Part shown: positions 7,612 to 16,342 of the stretch, in pieces
Layout: each line of letters begins with the position of its first letter
How positions within the stretch are numbered: position 1 is the stretch's first letter
Assembly (NCBI GenBank): GCA_937922015.1
Contig: CAKZVB010000148.1
Coordinates: 1 to 33,749, forward strand
Direction of reading: 5' to 3'
Source of the DNA: an uncultured Granulosicoccaceae bacterium
GTDB taxonomy: Bacteria > Pseudomonadota > Gammaproteobacteria > Granulosicoccales > Granulosicoccaceae
Length of the DNA: 33,749 bases
Program-made: the position numbers and the translations under genes
The notes under the pieces: generated by a model
What the model was told of the DNA's origin: nothing
Databases searched by the model: none
The model's input: only the letters and a program-made list of their open reading frames with translations

Positions 7612-10600
7612 ATGTCGCATCCGGTGATTTTAACCATGTATCTCCGATCCGTTTCCGGAAGAGTGTGCAAGACGCTCTATGTTTTTTGTTTCTGGCTTGC
7701 AGCAGGTGTGTGTTCTGCGCAATCGTCATTCGACTTTACCGGTCCACCGGTTCTAATTTCAGGTGCTGCACTGCAGCAGGGGGCGGTATACCGATACACA
7801 TCAGTGTCCCCTGGTATCGATGCACTTGTCGAGATCGCCGAACTCAATATGGCGACGTTACAGGAGCTGGATCAGTCTGATGGTGTGGAGCGTGCGCTGC
7901 AACCGGAAATAGATGGCGATGTCGTTGGATCCTATGTCGAGTTTGACATCACCTTTGTAGACAGCGGTACCTCAAACGCCAGGTCAATTAGTGGTGTATT
8001 CAGCGCAATTGATGTCGATTCGACAACCGAGTTCTATACTTTCTTTGGTGTTTCTGACTATACGGTTGAGACGAATACAGAGGTAACAGCTTCAGTTGTT
8101 GCGCCCCAAACTGTTAATTTGGTTGGTGGTGGGGCTGGTTATGTTCCTACGTCTGAAAGTAATACGGCGGTTGTTTTCTCTTTCAGCGTAAACCATCTGT
8201 CGAATTTGATTTATCGCGTTGGTGTTAACGGTGATTTCTCACGGCAGACAGCTTTGTTATTTGAACCGGTGGTGTTCAATAATGCAGTTTTTTCCAATAT
8301 TAATGATCCGCCTGTTGTATCGAATGAAAGTAACACTATCGAGGAAAATGGTTCTTTGTTGGTTGCCGCGATTGACGGAGTGCTGGCCAACGATACTGAT
8401 ATAGATACCCTTATTGACTCTGATGTCCTTTCTGTTGATTCTTATACAGTAGGGGTGGATACCTATCCGGCAGATAATTCTGCCAGCCTTATAGAGGGCG
8501 AGTTAACACTAAACAGTGATGGTGGTTATCAGTTTATACCCGCGCCGAACTACAATGGTAGCGTGCCGATGATCAGTTATCTGGTGACTGATGGCAAAGG
8601 TGGTAGCGGTATCGGCCGATTGTCACTTTCTGTTTTGGCATCTAATAGCCCACCGGTTCTGACTGCTGATTCAGCAGTAATAGAAAACTACGAGCGTCTG
8701 ACAATACCGGTGCTTGCTAATGACATCGACAGCGATGGCAGCCTGGTCGTAGCGACCCTGCGCTGGGTTGTTGATCTGAGTGAATTCCCCCCGGGCTCTT
8801 CGCTATCAGCAGACCTCAAGTCTCTAAATATTTCCGGTCAGGGAAGCTGGACGATTGCAGGCAGTGAGGTAGAGTTTTTACCTGACGCAGATATCGCCGG
8901 CAATTTTCTACCTGTCAGCTATCAGATTGATGATGACAGTGGTGCAACTTCAGCTGCACAGATAGAGTTGATTGATGGATTGGCAACCCCTCCGGTTGTA
9001 TTGGTTATTGAAGAAGACCAGGACAACAACGGATTTATAGGATCAGCTGAAATAAGCGGACGCATAGACGTAAGTGCTCAACTGCCGGTACAGGCGATAG
9101 TTGGTGACAAGGTGACGTTTGTGAACTCTGATAACACAGAAGAGGTTTCTCTGAATAGTGACCATCTGCAAAGCGGTAAAGTCGCTATAACCCTAAATAC
9201 TCCAGTTGATGGTAGCAGTGTAGATGTTCTGGCGTTTCTCACTGATTCAGCAGGCAACCAGTCCGAGTCAGCCTCGGACTCCGCTGTGATGGATATCACC
9301 GCGAGCAATGCACCATTGGTGAATATAATCACTGACAGCGATAACAGCGGATTTATTTCACAACAGGAATACGCGTCTGACGTACAAGTGGAAATAACGT
9401 TGCCGGGCACAGCAGTGGTTAATGACAAGCTTAGAATTGATTCGGGTACTACCACAACAGAGCTTATCCTGACTCCTATGGATATCGCTAACGGCAGCGT
9501 TACTACTCTGCTGCCGAATATCTCTGATGGTGATGCTCTGTCTGTCGTTGCTGAAATCACTGATGAAGCCGGTAATCGGTCAGCTAGTGGTAGTGACTCC
9601 GCAATGATTGATGTCACAGCGCCCGGCCGTCCTGTTGTCGATCATCTGCTTAGCAGCAACTCAACACCTCGAATAAACGGTAGTCTCCCGGTTGATGGTG
9701 ATTACCTGTTAAGCGTGCAGGTAGCTGGAATATTTTACGCTAGTGGAGATGGTCAGCTTGAAGTCTCAAATGATGGAAACTGGCATTTAACAATACCTGC
9801 CAGCGATGCACTTGCAAACGGAGTCTATGATGTTTCAGCTGTTGTTACCGATATGGCGGGTAATGTAGCAACGGACGACACCACCAATGAGTTAACCATT
9901 GATCTCGTTGTCCCGGAAGTCTCTGCGACAAATATTGGCCCCTCATCAGATGCCGCGCCTGTGCTTAGTGGCAGCAGCGATCAACCGGATGGAACGGTTG
10001 TGATGGTGCAGACTGAGAGTGGAGATATTGTGTGCAGTGCATTGGTGTCTGCGCTGCAGTGGTCATGTCCTGTACAAACGCCACTGGACGTTGGCGTTAA
10101 CAATCTACAGGCTATAGTGACTGACACTGCAGGAAATATTGCCAGTAAAATATTTACCGTAAGTGTAGTTGCCGCCACTGACAGCGATTCAGATGCTATA
10201 CCGGATGATATCGAAGGCAACGGGGACTTTGACAATGATGGTGTTCCCAACTATCTGGATCTTGATAGCGACAACGACACCATACCCGATATTGTAGAGA
10301 CACTTGTAGACCGAGATGCAGATGGAGTAAGAAACTATCTGGATCACGATTCTGACAATGATGGCATAGCGGATCTTCAAGAGGCGCATCCCTCCAGTGT
10401 GTTAGATAATAAAGACATTGTACAGTTGGACAGTTCATATGGGGTTGGAGAAAATGGTCTGGCGGATGTGTTTGAATCGGTCACGGATTCTGGTGTTGTC
10501 AGTTTGCCTGTAGATACTGATAAGGATGCTGTTGCAGATTACCTTGATCATGACAGCGATAACGACAGTATTAGCGACGTAGTCGAAAACAGACACCCTG

Positions 10601-11382
10601 ATGCCAACGCTGATGCAATGCGTAGCGATGGTGTGATCACTCCTCCAGATGATTTTGATAATGATGGTGTCGCCAATTATCGCGATCTGGATTCTGATCA
10701 GGATGGCATAGCCGATATCAGAGAGAATTCAGTTGCCGATGCGGACGGCAATGGCACCGTGGATAATCTGTCGGATGTAAATAGTGACGGTATGACCGAC
10801 TCGCTGGCCGGGCGATTGTCGACAACTCTGGATCTTGACGGTGATGGTTTTGCGAACTTCCTGGATCTGGATAGTGACGGTGATCAGAGACTCGATATTG
10901 CAGAGTCGGGTCGCGAGGATTCGAATAATGACGGCATCCATGATCTTTGGCTGGATCTCAATGACAACGGTGTGCCGGACAACGTCGATTCACAGCTTAC
11001 AAGGGGTGATGATGTCGATGGTGATTTTATCGATGATTTATATGACTTCAATTTCACTGCAACCGTTGACACAGATTCCGATGGAATTATCGACGCATTT
11101 GATGTCGATGCGAACGGCGATGGATTTGCAGACGCGTTAAGTGAAAGCTATTTGCAACTACCGGATCAGAATGCAGATGGTCGGGAAGATGTTTACGAAG
11201 TGGAAGTTCCTGAAGCCGCAGCTCTCATTGTTACAGGCGTAGGTAACCTGGGTGCCGGGTGTTCTATGGTTGTCGGCAATAAAATAGATGGCAACAGTAA
11301 AGTTGATTTGCTGTTTCTAATATTACTTCTGGGTGCAGTGACAGGTGCCTGCAGAAGTAGAAGTGGAAGGTGTATTGGTTGA
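7612..11382 (+). CDS. Large secreted Ig/cadherin-like and TSP3-repeat surface protein with sorting-type C-terminus
   Basis: The 1256-residue protein has a signal peptide (cut near residue 36, after VCSA). Residues 37-230 form a beta-rich region I do not recognise. Cadherin/VCBS-like repeats follow at about 232-345 and 350-455, then four bacterial Ig-like modules starting near 462, 569, 672 and 766. The first two modules carry textbook 12-residue EF-hand loops (469-480, 575-586). TSP3-type Asp-rich calcium repeats fill about 857-1193. The last 45 residues show GAGCS, a spacer, Asp, a hydrophobic run and an Arg-rich end, matching the tail of the next protein. It is probably a calcium-stiffened surface adhesin. 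An alternative start lies at residue 9 (7636). Ribosome-binding sites are weak for both. Confidence 0.9.
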   Translation: MSHPVILTMYLRSVSGRVCKTLYVFCFWLAAGVCSAQSSFDFTGPPVLISGAALQQGAVYRYTSVSPGIDALVEIAELNMATLQELDQSDGVERALQPEIDGDVVGSYVEFDITFVDSGTSNARSISGVFSAIDVDSTTEFYTFFGVSDYTVETNTEVTASVVAPQTVNLVGGGAGYVPTSESNTAVVFSFSVNHLSNLIYRVGVNGDFSRQTALLFEPVVFNNAVFSNINDPPVVSNESNTIEENGSLLVAAIDGVLANDTDIDTLIDSDVLSVDSYTVGVDTYPADNSASLIEGELTLNSDGGYQFIPAPNYNGSVPMISYLVTDGKGGSGIGRLSLSVLASNSPPVLTADSAVIENYERLTIPVLANDIDSDGSLVVATLRWVVDLSEFPPGSSLSADLKSLNISGQGSWTIAGSEVEFLPDADIAGNFLPVSYQIDDDSGATSAAQIELIDGLATPPVVLVIEEDQDNNGFIGSAEISGRIDVSAQLPVQAIVGDKVTFVNSDNTEEVSLNSDHLQSGKVAITLNTPVDGSSVDVLAFLTDSAGNQSESASDSAVMDITASNAPLVNIITDSDNSGFISQQEYASDVQVEITLPGTAVVNDKLRIDSGTTTTELILTPMDIANGSVTTLLPNISDGDALSVVAEITDEAGNRSASGSDSAMIDVTAPGRPVVDHLLSSNSTPRINGSLPVDGDYLLSVQVAGIFYASGDGQLEVSNDGNWHLTIPASDALANGVYDVSAVVTDMAGNVATDDTTNELTIDLVVPEVSATNIGPSSDAAPVLSGSSDQPDGTVVMVQTESGDIVCSALVSALQWSCPVQTPLDVGVNNLQAIVTDTAGNIASKIFTVSVVAATDSDSDAIPDDIEGNGDFDNDGVPNYLDLDSDNDTIPDIVETLVDRDADGVRNYLDHDSDNDGIADLQEAHPSSVLDNKDIVQLDSSYGVGENGLADVFESVTDSGVVSLPVDTDKDAVADYLDHDSDNDSISDVVENRHPDANADAMRSDGVITPPDDFDNDGVANYRDLDSDQDGIADIRENSVADADGNGTVDNLSDVNSDGMTDSLAGRLSTTLDLDGDGFANFLDLDSDGDQRLDIAESGREDSNNDGIHDLWLDLNDNGVPDNVDSQLTRGDDVDGDFIDDLYDFNFTATVDTDSDGIIDAFDVDANGDGFADALSESYLQLPDQNADGREDVYEVEVPEAAALIVTGVGNLGAGCSMVVGNKIDGNSKVDLLFLILLLGAVTGACRSRSGRCIG
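9016..9369 (+). other. Two EF-hand-like calcium loops inside Ig-like modules
   Basis: Within the 1256-residue protein, DQDNNGFIGSAE (9016-9051) and DSDNSGFISQQE (9334-9369) fit the canonical 12-residue EF-hand loop: acidic 1 and 3, Asn/Ser at 5, Gly at 6, Ile at 8, Glu at 12. Each sits at the start of an Ig-like module at equal spacing, so they are repeat-borne. Flanking helices are not obvious, so these are loop-only calcium sites. Confidence 0.65.
10180..11190 (+). repeat. TSP3-like Asp-rich calcium repeat tract
   Basis: This coding tract in the 1256-residue protein repeats D-x-D-x-D-G-(I/V)-x-D motifs, with short elements such as YLDLDSDNDTIPD and FLDLDSDGD. The spacing is irregular, unlike the strict period in the next gene. 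The pattern is that of thrombospondin type 3 calcium-binding repeats. Confidence 0.75.
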
Positions 11383-11433
11383 TGTGTTTTCTGTGCAATC
11401 AATATCACAGGTAATATAAATTAAGGTTTAATT

Positions 11434-13215
11434 ATGAAAACTACGATTCTAAAAAAATCGTCGCTTGCAGTAGAGATTTCTACCGCTGTGAATCGATGCA
11501 ATGTACGAACAGGAGCAGCAATAGTAGGTTCCCTTTTGTGGTTAAGTTTGTCCACTAATGGTTATGCAATGACCGATACTGACCTGGACGGAGTGCCTGA
11601 TCAGGTTGAAATTGCTGAAGGTACTGATCCGGCCCGGTCTCTTGAGTTTCTGGATAGTGACGGTGATGGTACACCTGACTATCTCGATGTAGACTCTGAT
11701 GGCGATTCCGTTTTCGACCTCCTCGAATACGGCAGGAATCCCTATTTAGATTCAGATTTAGATGGTGTTCCCGTCTATCTTGACGACGACGACTCCGACC
11801 CGGCAGTTGGTAATGCCGATGCCAGAGTTCAAATAGCATTTGACCCGGATAACAACAACACGGCAGCTTTTCAGGATTCAAATCATAATCATGAAACCGA
11901 TTCAGATGGCGACTCGGTACCGGATAGCGTAGAAATCTCAGAAGGCAGCAGTGAATCTTCTGCGAATTCTTTTATTGACTCGGATTCAGATGGTGTTCCG
12001 GATTATGTAGACGGAGATGCAGATAACGATGGACTGGAGACCTTGCTGGAAGCAGGCGTTTTTCCTTACTATGATCGCGATTGTGACGGTGTGCCGGCCT
12101 ATCTTGACGATAATGATTATGACTGGCAGATTGGTAATCATGATAAGAGTGTGCAAGTATTATTTGATCCTGACGCTGACGGTACTGCATCATTTCAGGA
12201 TAAAACAGAATACACAGATGCCGACAGTGACGGCGATGGTGTGCCGGACACAGTAGAGGTGATACAGGGTTCCGATCCTGCGGATGGTAGTAGCTTCCAC
12301 GATAGTGATGGTGATGGAATTCCCGATTATCTGGATCCGGATGACGACAACGACACCATCCCCGATACCGTAGAAGGTGACGGCAACCCGGATCAGGATA
12401 GCCTGCCGAATTATCTGGATCTGGATAGTGATGGAGATGGTGTAAGCGATGAAATAGAAGGTACCGACGATACCAACGGTAATTTCATACCAAATTTCCT
12501 TGATCCCGGTACAACCACTACCGTTCCCGCCTCAGGAACTGATACTGATAACGATGGTATTACTGACAGCATTGAACGGCCGGGAAGTGCAGATACCGAC
12601 TCTGATAACGACGGTACGCCTGACTACCAGGATCTGGATAGCGATAATGACGGGCTGTCTGATAGTCTGGAAGGCAACACTGATCTGGATAGTGATCAGC
12701 TACCTAATTTCCGCGATGACGACAGCGATGGTGATGGAATAGCCGACTCCATTGAGGGAAATACCGATCCGGATGGTGACGGCCGCGGTAATTTCATCGA
12801 CACCGATTCAGATGGCGACGGCATACCCGATGCCATAGAAGGATCAGCGGATCAGGACGGGGATGGTGCAGGTAATTTCATTGATCTGGATAGTGACGGT
12901 GACGGTATTCTGGATGCGGTGGAATTGATGGGCGATCCGGATGGTGATTTGATCCCCAGTTTTCTTGACGACGACAGCGATGGAGATGGTTCACCGGATC
13001 GGATTGAACTCGAACTTGATGCAGACGCAGATGGTGTTGCTGCGTTTCTTGACGCAGACGAGATAACGCCATCCAATGCGGTGCTGACGGGGGTTCATGG
13101 TGGTTGCTCGCTGTCATTAGCGGGTAGCAATCGAGGTCCACTGGATCCGGGCTTGCTGATGCTTTTACTGGCAGGTGTGCTGGGCGCTTTCAGACGCTTT
13201 AAATTCAACCGGTAA
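11434..13215 (+). CDS. Secreted TSP3-repeat calcium-binding protein with sorting-type C-terminus
   Basis: The 593-residue protein has a signal peptide with a long N-region (cut near residue 45, after GYA). Almost all of the mature part (46-545) is Asp-rich TSP3-type repeat. Two long units of exactly 108 codons start at 11572 and 11896, with a third partial one from 12220. Five strict 28-residue units follow at 12637-13056. The tail reads TGVHGGCS, a short spacer, LDPGLL, a hydrophobic helix, then RRFKFNR. The TGV-x-x-G-CS/Asp/hydrophobic/Arg pattern recurs in the preceding 1256-residue protein and recalls JDVT-CTERM or MYXO-CTERM sorting tails. No matching protease is in the window. The gene starts 51 bases after the previous one, with AAGG before the ATG, and ends at a strong terminator. 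I predict a calcium-rigidified surface rod. Confidence 0.88.
   Translation: MKTTILKKSSLAVEISTAVNRCNVRTGAAIVGSLLWLSLSTNGYAMTDTDLDGVPDQVEIAEGTDPARSLEFLDSDGDGTPDYLDVDSDGDSVFDLLEYGRNPYLDSDLDGVPVYLDDDDSDPAVGNADARVQIAFDPDNNNTAAFQDSNHNHETDSDGDSVPDSVEISEGSSESSANSFIDSDSDGVPDYVDGDADNDGLETLLEAGVFPYYDRDCDGVPAYLDDNDYDWQIGNHDKSVQVLFDPDADGTASFQDKTEYTDADSDGDGVPDTVEVIQGSDPADGSSFHDSDGDGIPDYLDPDDDNDTIPDTVEGDGNPDQDSLPNYLDLDSDGDGVSDEIEGTDDTNGNFIPNFLDPGTTTTVPASGTDTDNDGITDSIERPGSADTDSDNDGTPDYQDLDSDNDGLSDSLEGNTDLDSDQLPNFRDDDSDGDGIADSIEGNTDPDGDGRGNFIDTDSDGDGIPDAIEGSADQDGDGAGNFIDLDSDGDGILDAVELMGDPDGDLIPSFLDDDSDGDGSPDRIELELDADADGVAAFLDADEITPSNAVLTGVHGGCSLSLAGSNRGPLDPGLLMLLLAGVLGAFRRFKFNR
11572..12219 (+). repeat. Two long-period (324-base) coding repeats
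   Basis: Units begin at 11572 and 11896 and a third partial unit begins at 12220, an exact spacing of 324 bases each time. Each contains VPD-x-VE, YLD-x-D, a Y-x-D-x-D-x-DGVP stretch, VGN or IGN, and FDPD-ending with FQD. DNA has diverged while the protein pattern is kept. Confidence 0.75.
12637..13056 (+). repeat. Five tandem 84-base TSP3 units
   Basis: Units start at 12637, 12721, 12805, 12889 and 12973, each exactly 84 bases (28 codons). Each begins D-S-D-(G/N)-D-G, continues with D-x-(I/L/V)-E, and ends near (N/S/A)F-(I/L/R)-(D)-x. Synonymous differences between units show that they are not very recent duplicates. Confidence 0.85.
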
Positions 13216-13240
13216 CGCATCGAGAAAAAAGTAGTTATGG

Positions 13241-13275
13241 AAAGGGGCTGAACAGCGCTGAACAGCCCCTTTTTT
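13241..13275 (+). terminator. Strong intrinsic terminator after the TSP3 gene
   Basis: AAAGGGGCTG (13241-13250) pairs with CAGCCCCTTT (13263-13272), a 10-bp stem with a 12-nt loop, and the T-run continues to 13275. It sits between two convergent genes. On the minus strand a run of A at 13225-13230 gives a T-run about 10 bases after the stem, so it may also help to end the truC transcript. Confidence 0.85.
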
Positions 13276-13293
13276 GTGACCTGAATTTCGATA

Positions 13294-14022
13294 TTAGTCC
13301 CAACTCCAGTGGCTGTCGGCCAGTACGTTCTGGAACTGGCCGTTGTCGAGATCCGGATAATCGTCAAGGCGTGCAGAAATTTGTAATTCCCTGCCGTTAT
13401 CGGGGTGAAGTATCGCCAGTTTGTGGGCGTGTAACAATAATCTGCGACAGGCGTATTGCTGTAGAAAAAAACGATTGTGTGTCGCTTTTCCATAGCTGCT
13501 GTCGCCGATTAACGGATGATTGATATGTTTCATGTGCAGTCTTATTTGATGGCGTCGACCGGTGGTTGGTACCACATCAAGCAAGCTGTAGCGTGTGCTG
13601 GGGTAACGATCGATTCGGTGTGGCAGTTCAATGGTAGCCAGTCGTTTGTATGATGTCACAGCGGTATTTCGCTGTGGGGTTCTGGCGTCTTTATCTCTTA
13701 TTGGATAATCGATAATTCCCTGTACGTCGGTATAGCCTCGAACCACGGCCAGATAGTGTTTTGTAGTGGTGGTGCGTTCAAACTGCTGTGAGATTATTCG
13801 CGCACTGTTACTATCAAGAGCAAATAGTAGGACGCCGGACGTGGGTTTATCGAGTCGATGCACCGGGAAAAGAAACTTTCCGGACTGTTCACGTAACTGC
13901 TTTAATACGTTGTCGTTTTCATAAACATCCAGCTTGCTGCGGTGTACAAGGATGCCGGGTGGTTTGGCAACAGCAATCAGGTGGGCGTCCTGATACAGAA
14001 CGATCAGATCATCTTTGGTCAC
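13294..14022 (-). CDS. truC: tRNA pseudouridine synthase C (RluA family)
   Basis: The 242-residue protein is a single-domain RluA-type synthase with no S4 domain. It shows AVAKPPGILVHRS near the N-terminus, the catalytic motif HRLDKPTSGVLL (Asp is the catalytic residue), RYSLLDVVPTTGRRHQIR in the middle, and HPLIGDSSYG followed by RLLLHA. This order and the length match E. coli TruC, which makes pseudouridine 65 in the acceptor-proximal part of some tRNAs. The start is GTG at 14020-14022, 18 bases after the isomerase-like gene stop, so the two are probably one transcript. The ribosome-binding site is weak. Confidence 0.9.
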   Translation of the reverse strand: MTKDDLIVLYQDAHLIAVAKPPGILVHRSKLDVYENDNVLKQLREQSGKFLFPVHRLDKPTSGVLLFALDSNSARIISQQFERTTTTKHYLAVVRGYTDVQGIIDYPIRDKDARTPQRNTAVTSYKRLATIELPHRIDRYPSTRYSLLDVVPTTGRRHQIRLHMKHINHPLIGDSSYGKATHNRFFLQQYACRRLLLHAHKLAILHPDNGRELQISARLDDYPDLDNGQFQNVLADSHWSWD

Positions 14023-14040
14023 TGGAAAGCGGTTAGGTGG

Positions 14041-14937
14041 TCAACTGCCGGTGCTGCTTTTTATCTGGTCAGGGGCTTGGACGACCTGTTCGGTTTCTTC
14101 TGTTATGAGGCGTGTCCAGATATCCTCCACCCAGCTTTTCATGATCAGGGATTCCTGCCATCGGTCAGACATTTCCATGCCGTCAGGGCCGGTCATCGCG
14201 TACTCTGGTGGTGCCAGTTCAGTTTGAAATATCAGAGTGTCGTTTTCGCTGGCTCGTTTGCGCCATAGTCGAAACCCTGTTTCCCACCAATCCAGAAATT
14301 GCACTACCCACTGCTGGTGCTGTGGAAATTCCAGTTGCAGCTGAATCTGTTGGCCCGACGCGACACGCCCTTGAAATGCATCGGCACGTTGAAGGATTTT
14401 TTCCACCATTTGCTGCTCTTCTTTTGACAGCGGAAGGGAAAACTCACGTTCGACTACGTAGTGAGAAAGGTCTACGCTTAACCGCATATCCGGCACTGCC
14501 TCAAGCAGTTGAGTGGTGTAGTTTAAATCGTTGGTTACCGAGTTCCTGTGGGTCTCGAACTCAATAGTGACGCCTTCATTTTTGGCTTCTTCCATCCAGT
14601 CCTGAACCATTAGAGAAGCTTCATCAACGCTGCTTGGTATTACCTGCGCAATGATATTGACTGCTACGGCGTTAAATTCGTGAGCCATTTGCAACACTGG
14701 CAGCATATCTTCCATGCTTGCCGGAAACGCGTTTATGACGCAGCCGAGCTCGTGTTGCTGAAAAAGTGGCAGAGTTTTGTAGGCGGTGTCCAGGTCAGAC
14801 GCAGCCAGATTGATAGCGATCCCTGCATAACCTGCCTCACGCACCATGGCAAAAGCCTCTTCGTTGGTGACCGCAGGATGACTGCCTCTGCCGGCGTCCA
14901 TGGCCCAAAGTGATTGGTATAGATCGAGTCTAGACAA
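14041..14937 (-). CDS. Sugar phosphate isomerase/epimerase-like TIM-barrel protein
   Basis: The 298-residue protein fits the xylose-isomerase-like/AP-endonuclease-2 TIM-barrel superfamily: beta-strand and helix alternation with acidic and His residues at strand ends, including TIEFETH (Glu about 126), SVDLSHY (Asp and His about 155) and FQTELAPPEY near the C-terminus. Such residues bind a divalent metal in the family. The substrate is unknown. The start is TTG at 14935-14937, supported by GGAG six bases upstream; no ATG near the front would keep the first strand. It is upstream of truC and probably co-transcribed, with no obvious functional link. Confidence 0.8.
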   Translation of the reverse strand: MSRLDLYQSLWAMDAGRGSHPAVTNEEAFAMVREAGYAGIAINLAASDLDTAYKTLPLFQQHELGCVINAFPASMEDMLPVLQMAHEFNAVAVNIIAQVIPSSVDEASLMVQDWMEEAKNEGVTIEFETHRNSVTNDLNYTTQLLEAVPDMRLSVDLSHYVVEREFSLPLSKEEQQMVEKILQRADAFQGRVASGQQIQLQLEFPQHQQWVVQFLDWWETGFRLWRKRASENDTLIFQTELAPPEYAMTGPDGMEMSDRWQESLIMKSWVEDIWTRLITEETEQVVQAPDQIKSSTGS

Positions 14938-15375
14938 ACTGGTCTCCGATAGAGCGACAGCACTGAGTATGGACCAAATAGCGGGTCAGTGGCAGTGTTA
15001 AGTGGGGTGGTTGACGTAGGAATAAGGCTTTGCGGCGCGCCATTATAGCAAAATAACCCGCTTCAACAGTTGTAATTTTTAACAATTGAGGGCAATTAAC
15101 CACCGTTAAGGGGTATTTAGTGAGCTAAAATCTGTCACAATCCGAATTGCCAGGGGCGGGGTGCTTGGAAAAACCTGATTGCAAGGTCCGCTTTAACAAA
15201 GGTTTACGGAACGGTACTGTTGTTCAGCGCTGGTATGGCTATCATGCTGGCTGCGAAGTCCGGCGAACTGAGCCTAGTCGCATTGAGAAGGGCAGGTGCG
15301 AGTGGCATGTCGTTCCCCCGCAGGTTCCATTAAAAATATAATTCACAGATTCAATCACCACAAAGGAAAAGCTTT
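14938..15375. other. Divergent intergenic region before aqpZ
   Basis: These 438 bases hold the promoters of the isomerase-truC unit and of aqpZ. An AT-rich block lies at about 15060-15135, and aqpZ has AAAGGAAAA just upstream of its ATG. Short open frames here lack any family pattern. The leader before aqpZ may be long, but no known riboswitch or RNA motif was recognised. Confidence 0.4.
14944..14947 (-). promoter_or_regulatory. Ribosome-binding site that decides a TTG start
   Basis: On the minus strand GGAG lies six bases before the TTG at 14935-14937 of the isomerase-like gene. This spacing supports the TTG as the true start. Confidence 0.6.
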
Positions 15376-16281
15376 ATGCACTTTCATAACAAGTATCTGG
15401 CCGAATTTTTCGGCACTTTCTGGCTTGTGCTGGGGGGATGCGGCAGCGCGATTTTTGCTGCAACTTTCGCGAGTGACATCGGTATTAATATTGGCCTGGT
15501 AGGCGTTTCACTAGCCTTCGGTCTGACTGTCATGACAATGGCCTATGCAGTAGGTCACGTATCCGGCGGGCACTTCAACCCGGCAGTTTCTATCGGCCTC
15601 TGGGTCGGTGGGCGTTTTGGGTTCGGTCACCTGATTCCATACATTATCTTTCAGGTACTGGGTGCAATTGCTGCTGCATTCGTATTGCAGTGGTTTATCA
15701 CTAATGCCGGTACTGTTGCACCGGGCGCGGATGCCGCTGCAATTGAAAGCATGAATCAGGGCGCTATCGGCTCTATTGCTTCAAATGGATACGGCGCTTC
15801 TTCACCTGGCGGCTTCAGCATGGAAGCAGTGATTGTGATGGAAGTCATCATGACTGCGTTTTTCCTTATTATCATCATGGGTTCTACTGACGAACGCGCA
15901 CCAGCGGGTTTTGCACCAATCGCTATTGGTCTTGGCCTGACTCTTATCCACCTGATCTCTATTCCGGTTTCTAACACTTCGGTTAACCCGGCTCGTAGTA
16001 CTGGCCCGGCACTGGTTTCCAGGTTCTTCGGTGACGGTGATCAATCACTGATTGACCAATTGCCAGTATTCTGGATTGCGCCAATTGTTGGTGGTGTTCT
16101 GGGTGCTATTTTCTACCGCTTGATCGTTTCCGGTGCAGCTCCTGCGGATGCGGCTCCTGAGCGTGTAGAAGTACGTGAACCTGATTATCGCAGCGATTAT
16201 CGCAACGAGCGTGTTGATTACCGTGATCGTGGTGAGTACCGTGATGATTATCGCGGTGACCATCGTGATGACCGTTACTAA
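15376..16281 (+). CDS. aqpZ: Aquaporin Z with Arg/Asp/Tyr-rich C-terminal tail
   Basis: This 301-residue aquaporin closely follows E. coli AqpZ. It has six membrane helices and both NPA boxes (GGHFNPAVS and NTSVNPARS). The selectivity-filter residues are kept: Phe in SLAFGLTV, His in LIHLIS, Thr in SNTSV and Arg after the second NPA. Water rather than glycerol transport is therefore likely, in the inner membrane. Two things differ from AqpZ: an enlarged loop (about residues 115-145) and a C-terminal extension of about 50 residues after the last helix. The extension begins with an Ala/Pro stretch and continues as repeats of D-Y-R. A good ribosome-binding site precedes the ATG and a terminator follows, so it is a single-gene unit. 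Confidence 0.95.
   Translation: MHFHNKYLAEFFGTFWLVLGGCGSAIFAATFASDIGINIGLVGVSLAFGLTVMTMAYAVGHVSGGHFNPAVSIGLWVGGRFGFGHLIPYIIFQVLGAIAAAFVLQWFITNAGTVAPGADAAAIESMNQGAIGSIASNGYGASSPGGFSMEAVIVMEVIMTAFFLIIIMGSTDERAPAGFAPIAIGLGLTLIHLISIPVSNTSVNPARSTGPALVSRFFGDGDQSLIDQLPVFWIAPIVGGVLGAIFYRLIVSGAAPADAAPERVEVREPDYRSDYRNERVDYRDRGEYRDDYRGDHRDDRY
16183..16278 (+). repeat. Low-complexity Asp-Tyr-Arg codon repeat at the aqpZ 3' end
   Basis: GAT/TAT/CGC-type codons recur, encoding DYR, RDD and DRY combinations until the stop codon. The tail should face the cytoplasm and be disordered, with alternating charges. It has no counterpart in E. coli AqpZ. Confidence 0.7.
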
Positions 16282-16311
16282 GTTCACCTAAGTAACAGAA
16301 AGTTGTAATCG

Positions 16312-16342
16312 AAAGCGGTGCTGCAAGGCACCGCTTTTTTTT
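16312..16342 (+). terminator. Intrinsic terminator of aqpZ
   Basis: AAAGCGGTGC (16312-16321) pairs with GCACCGCTTT (16328-16337), with a 6-nt loop, and the T-run extends to 16342. It lies about 30 bases after the aqpZ stop. Confidence 0.88.
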
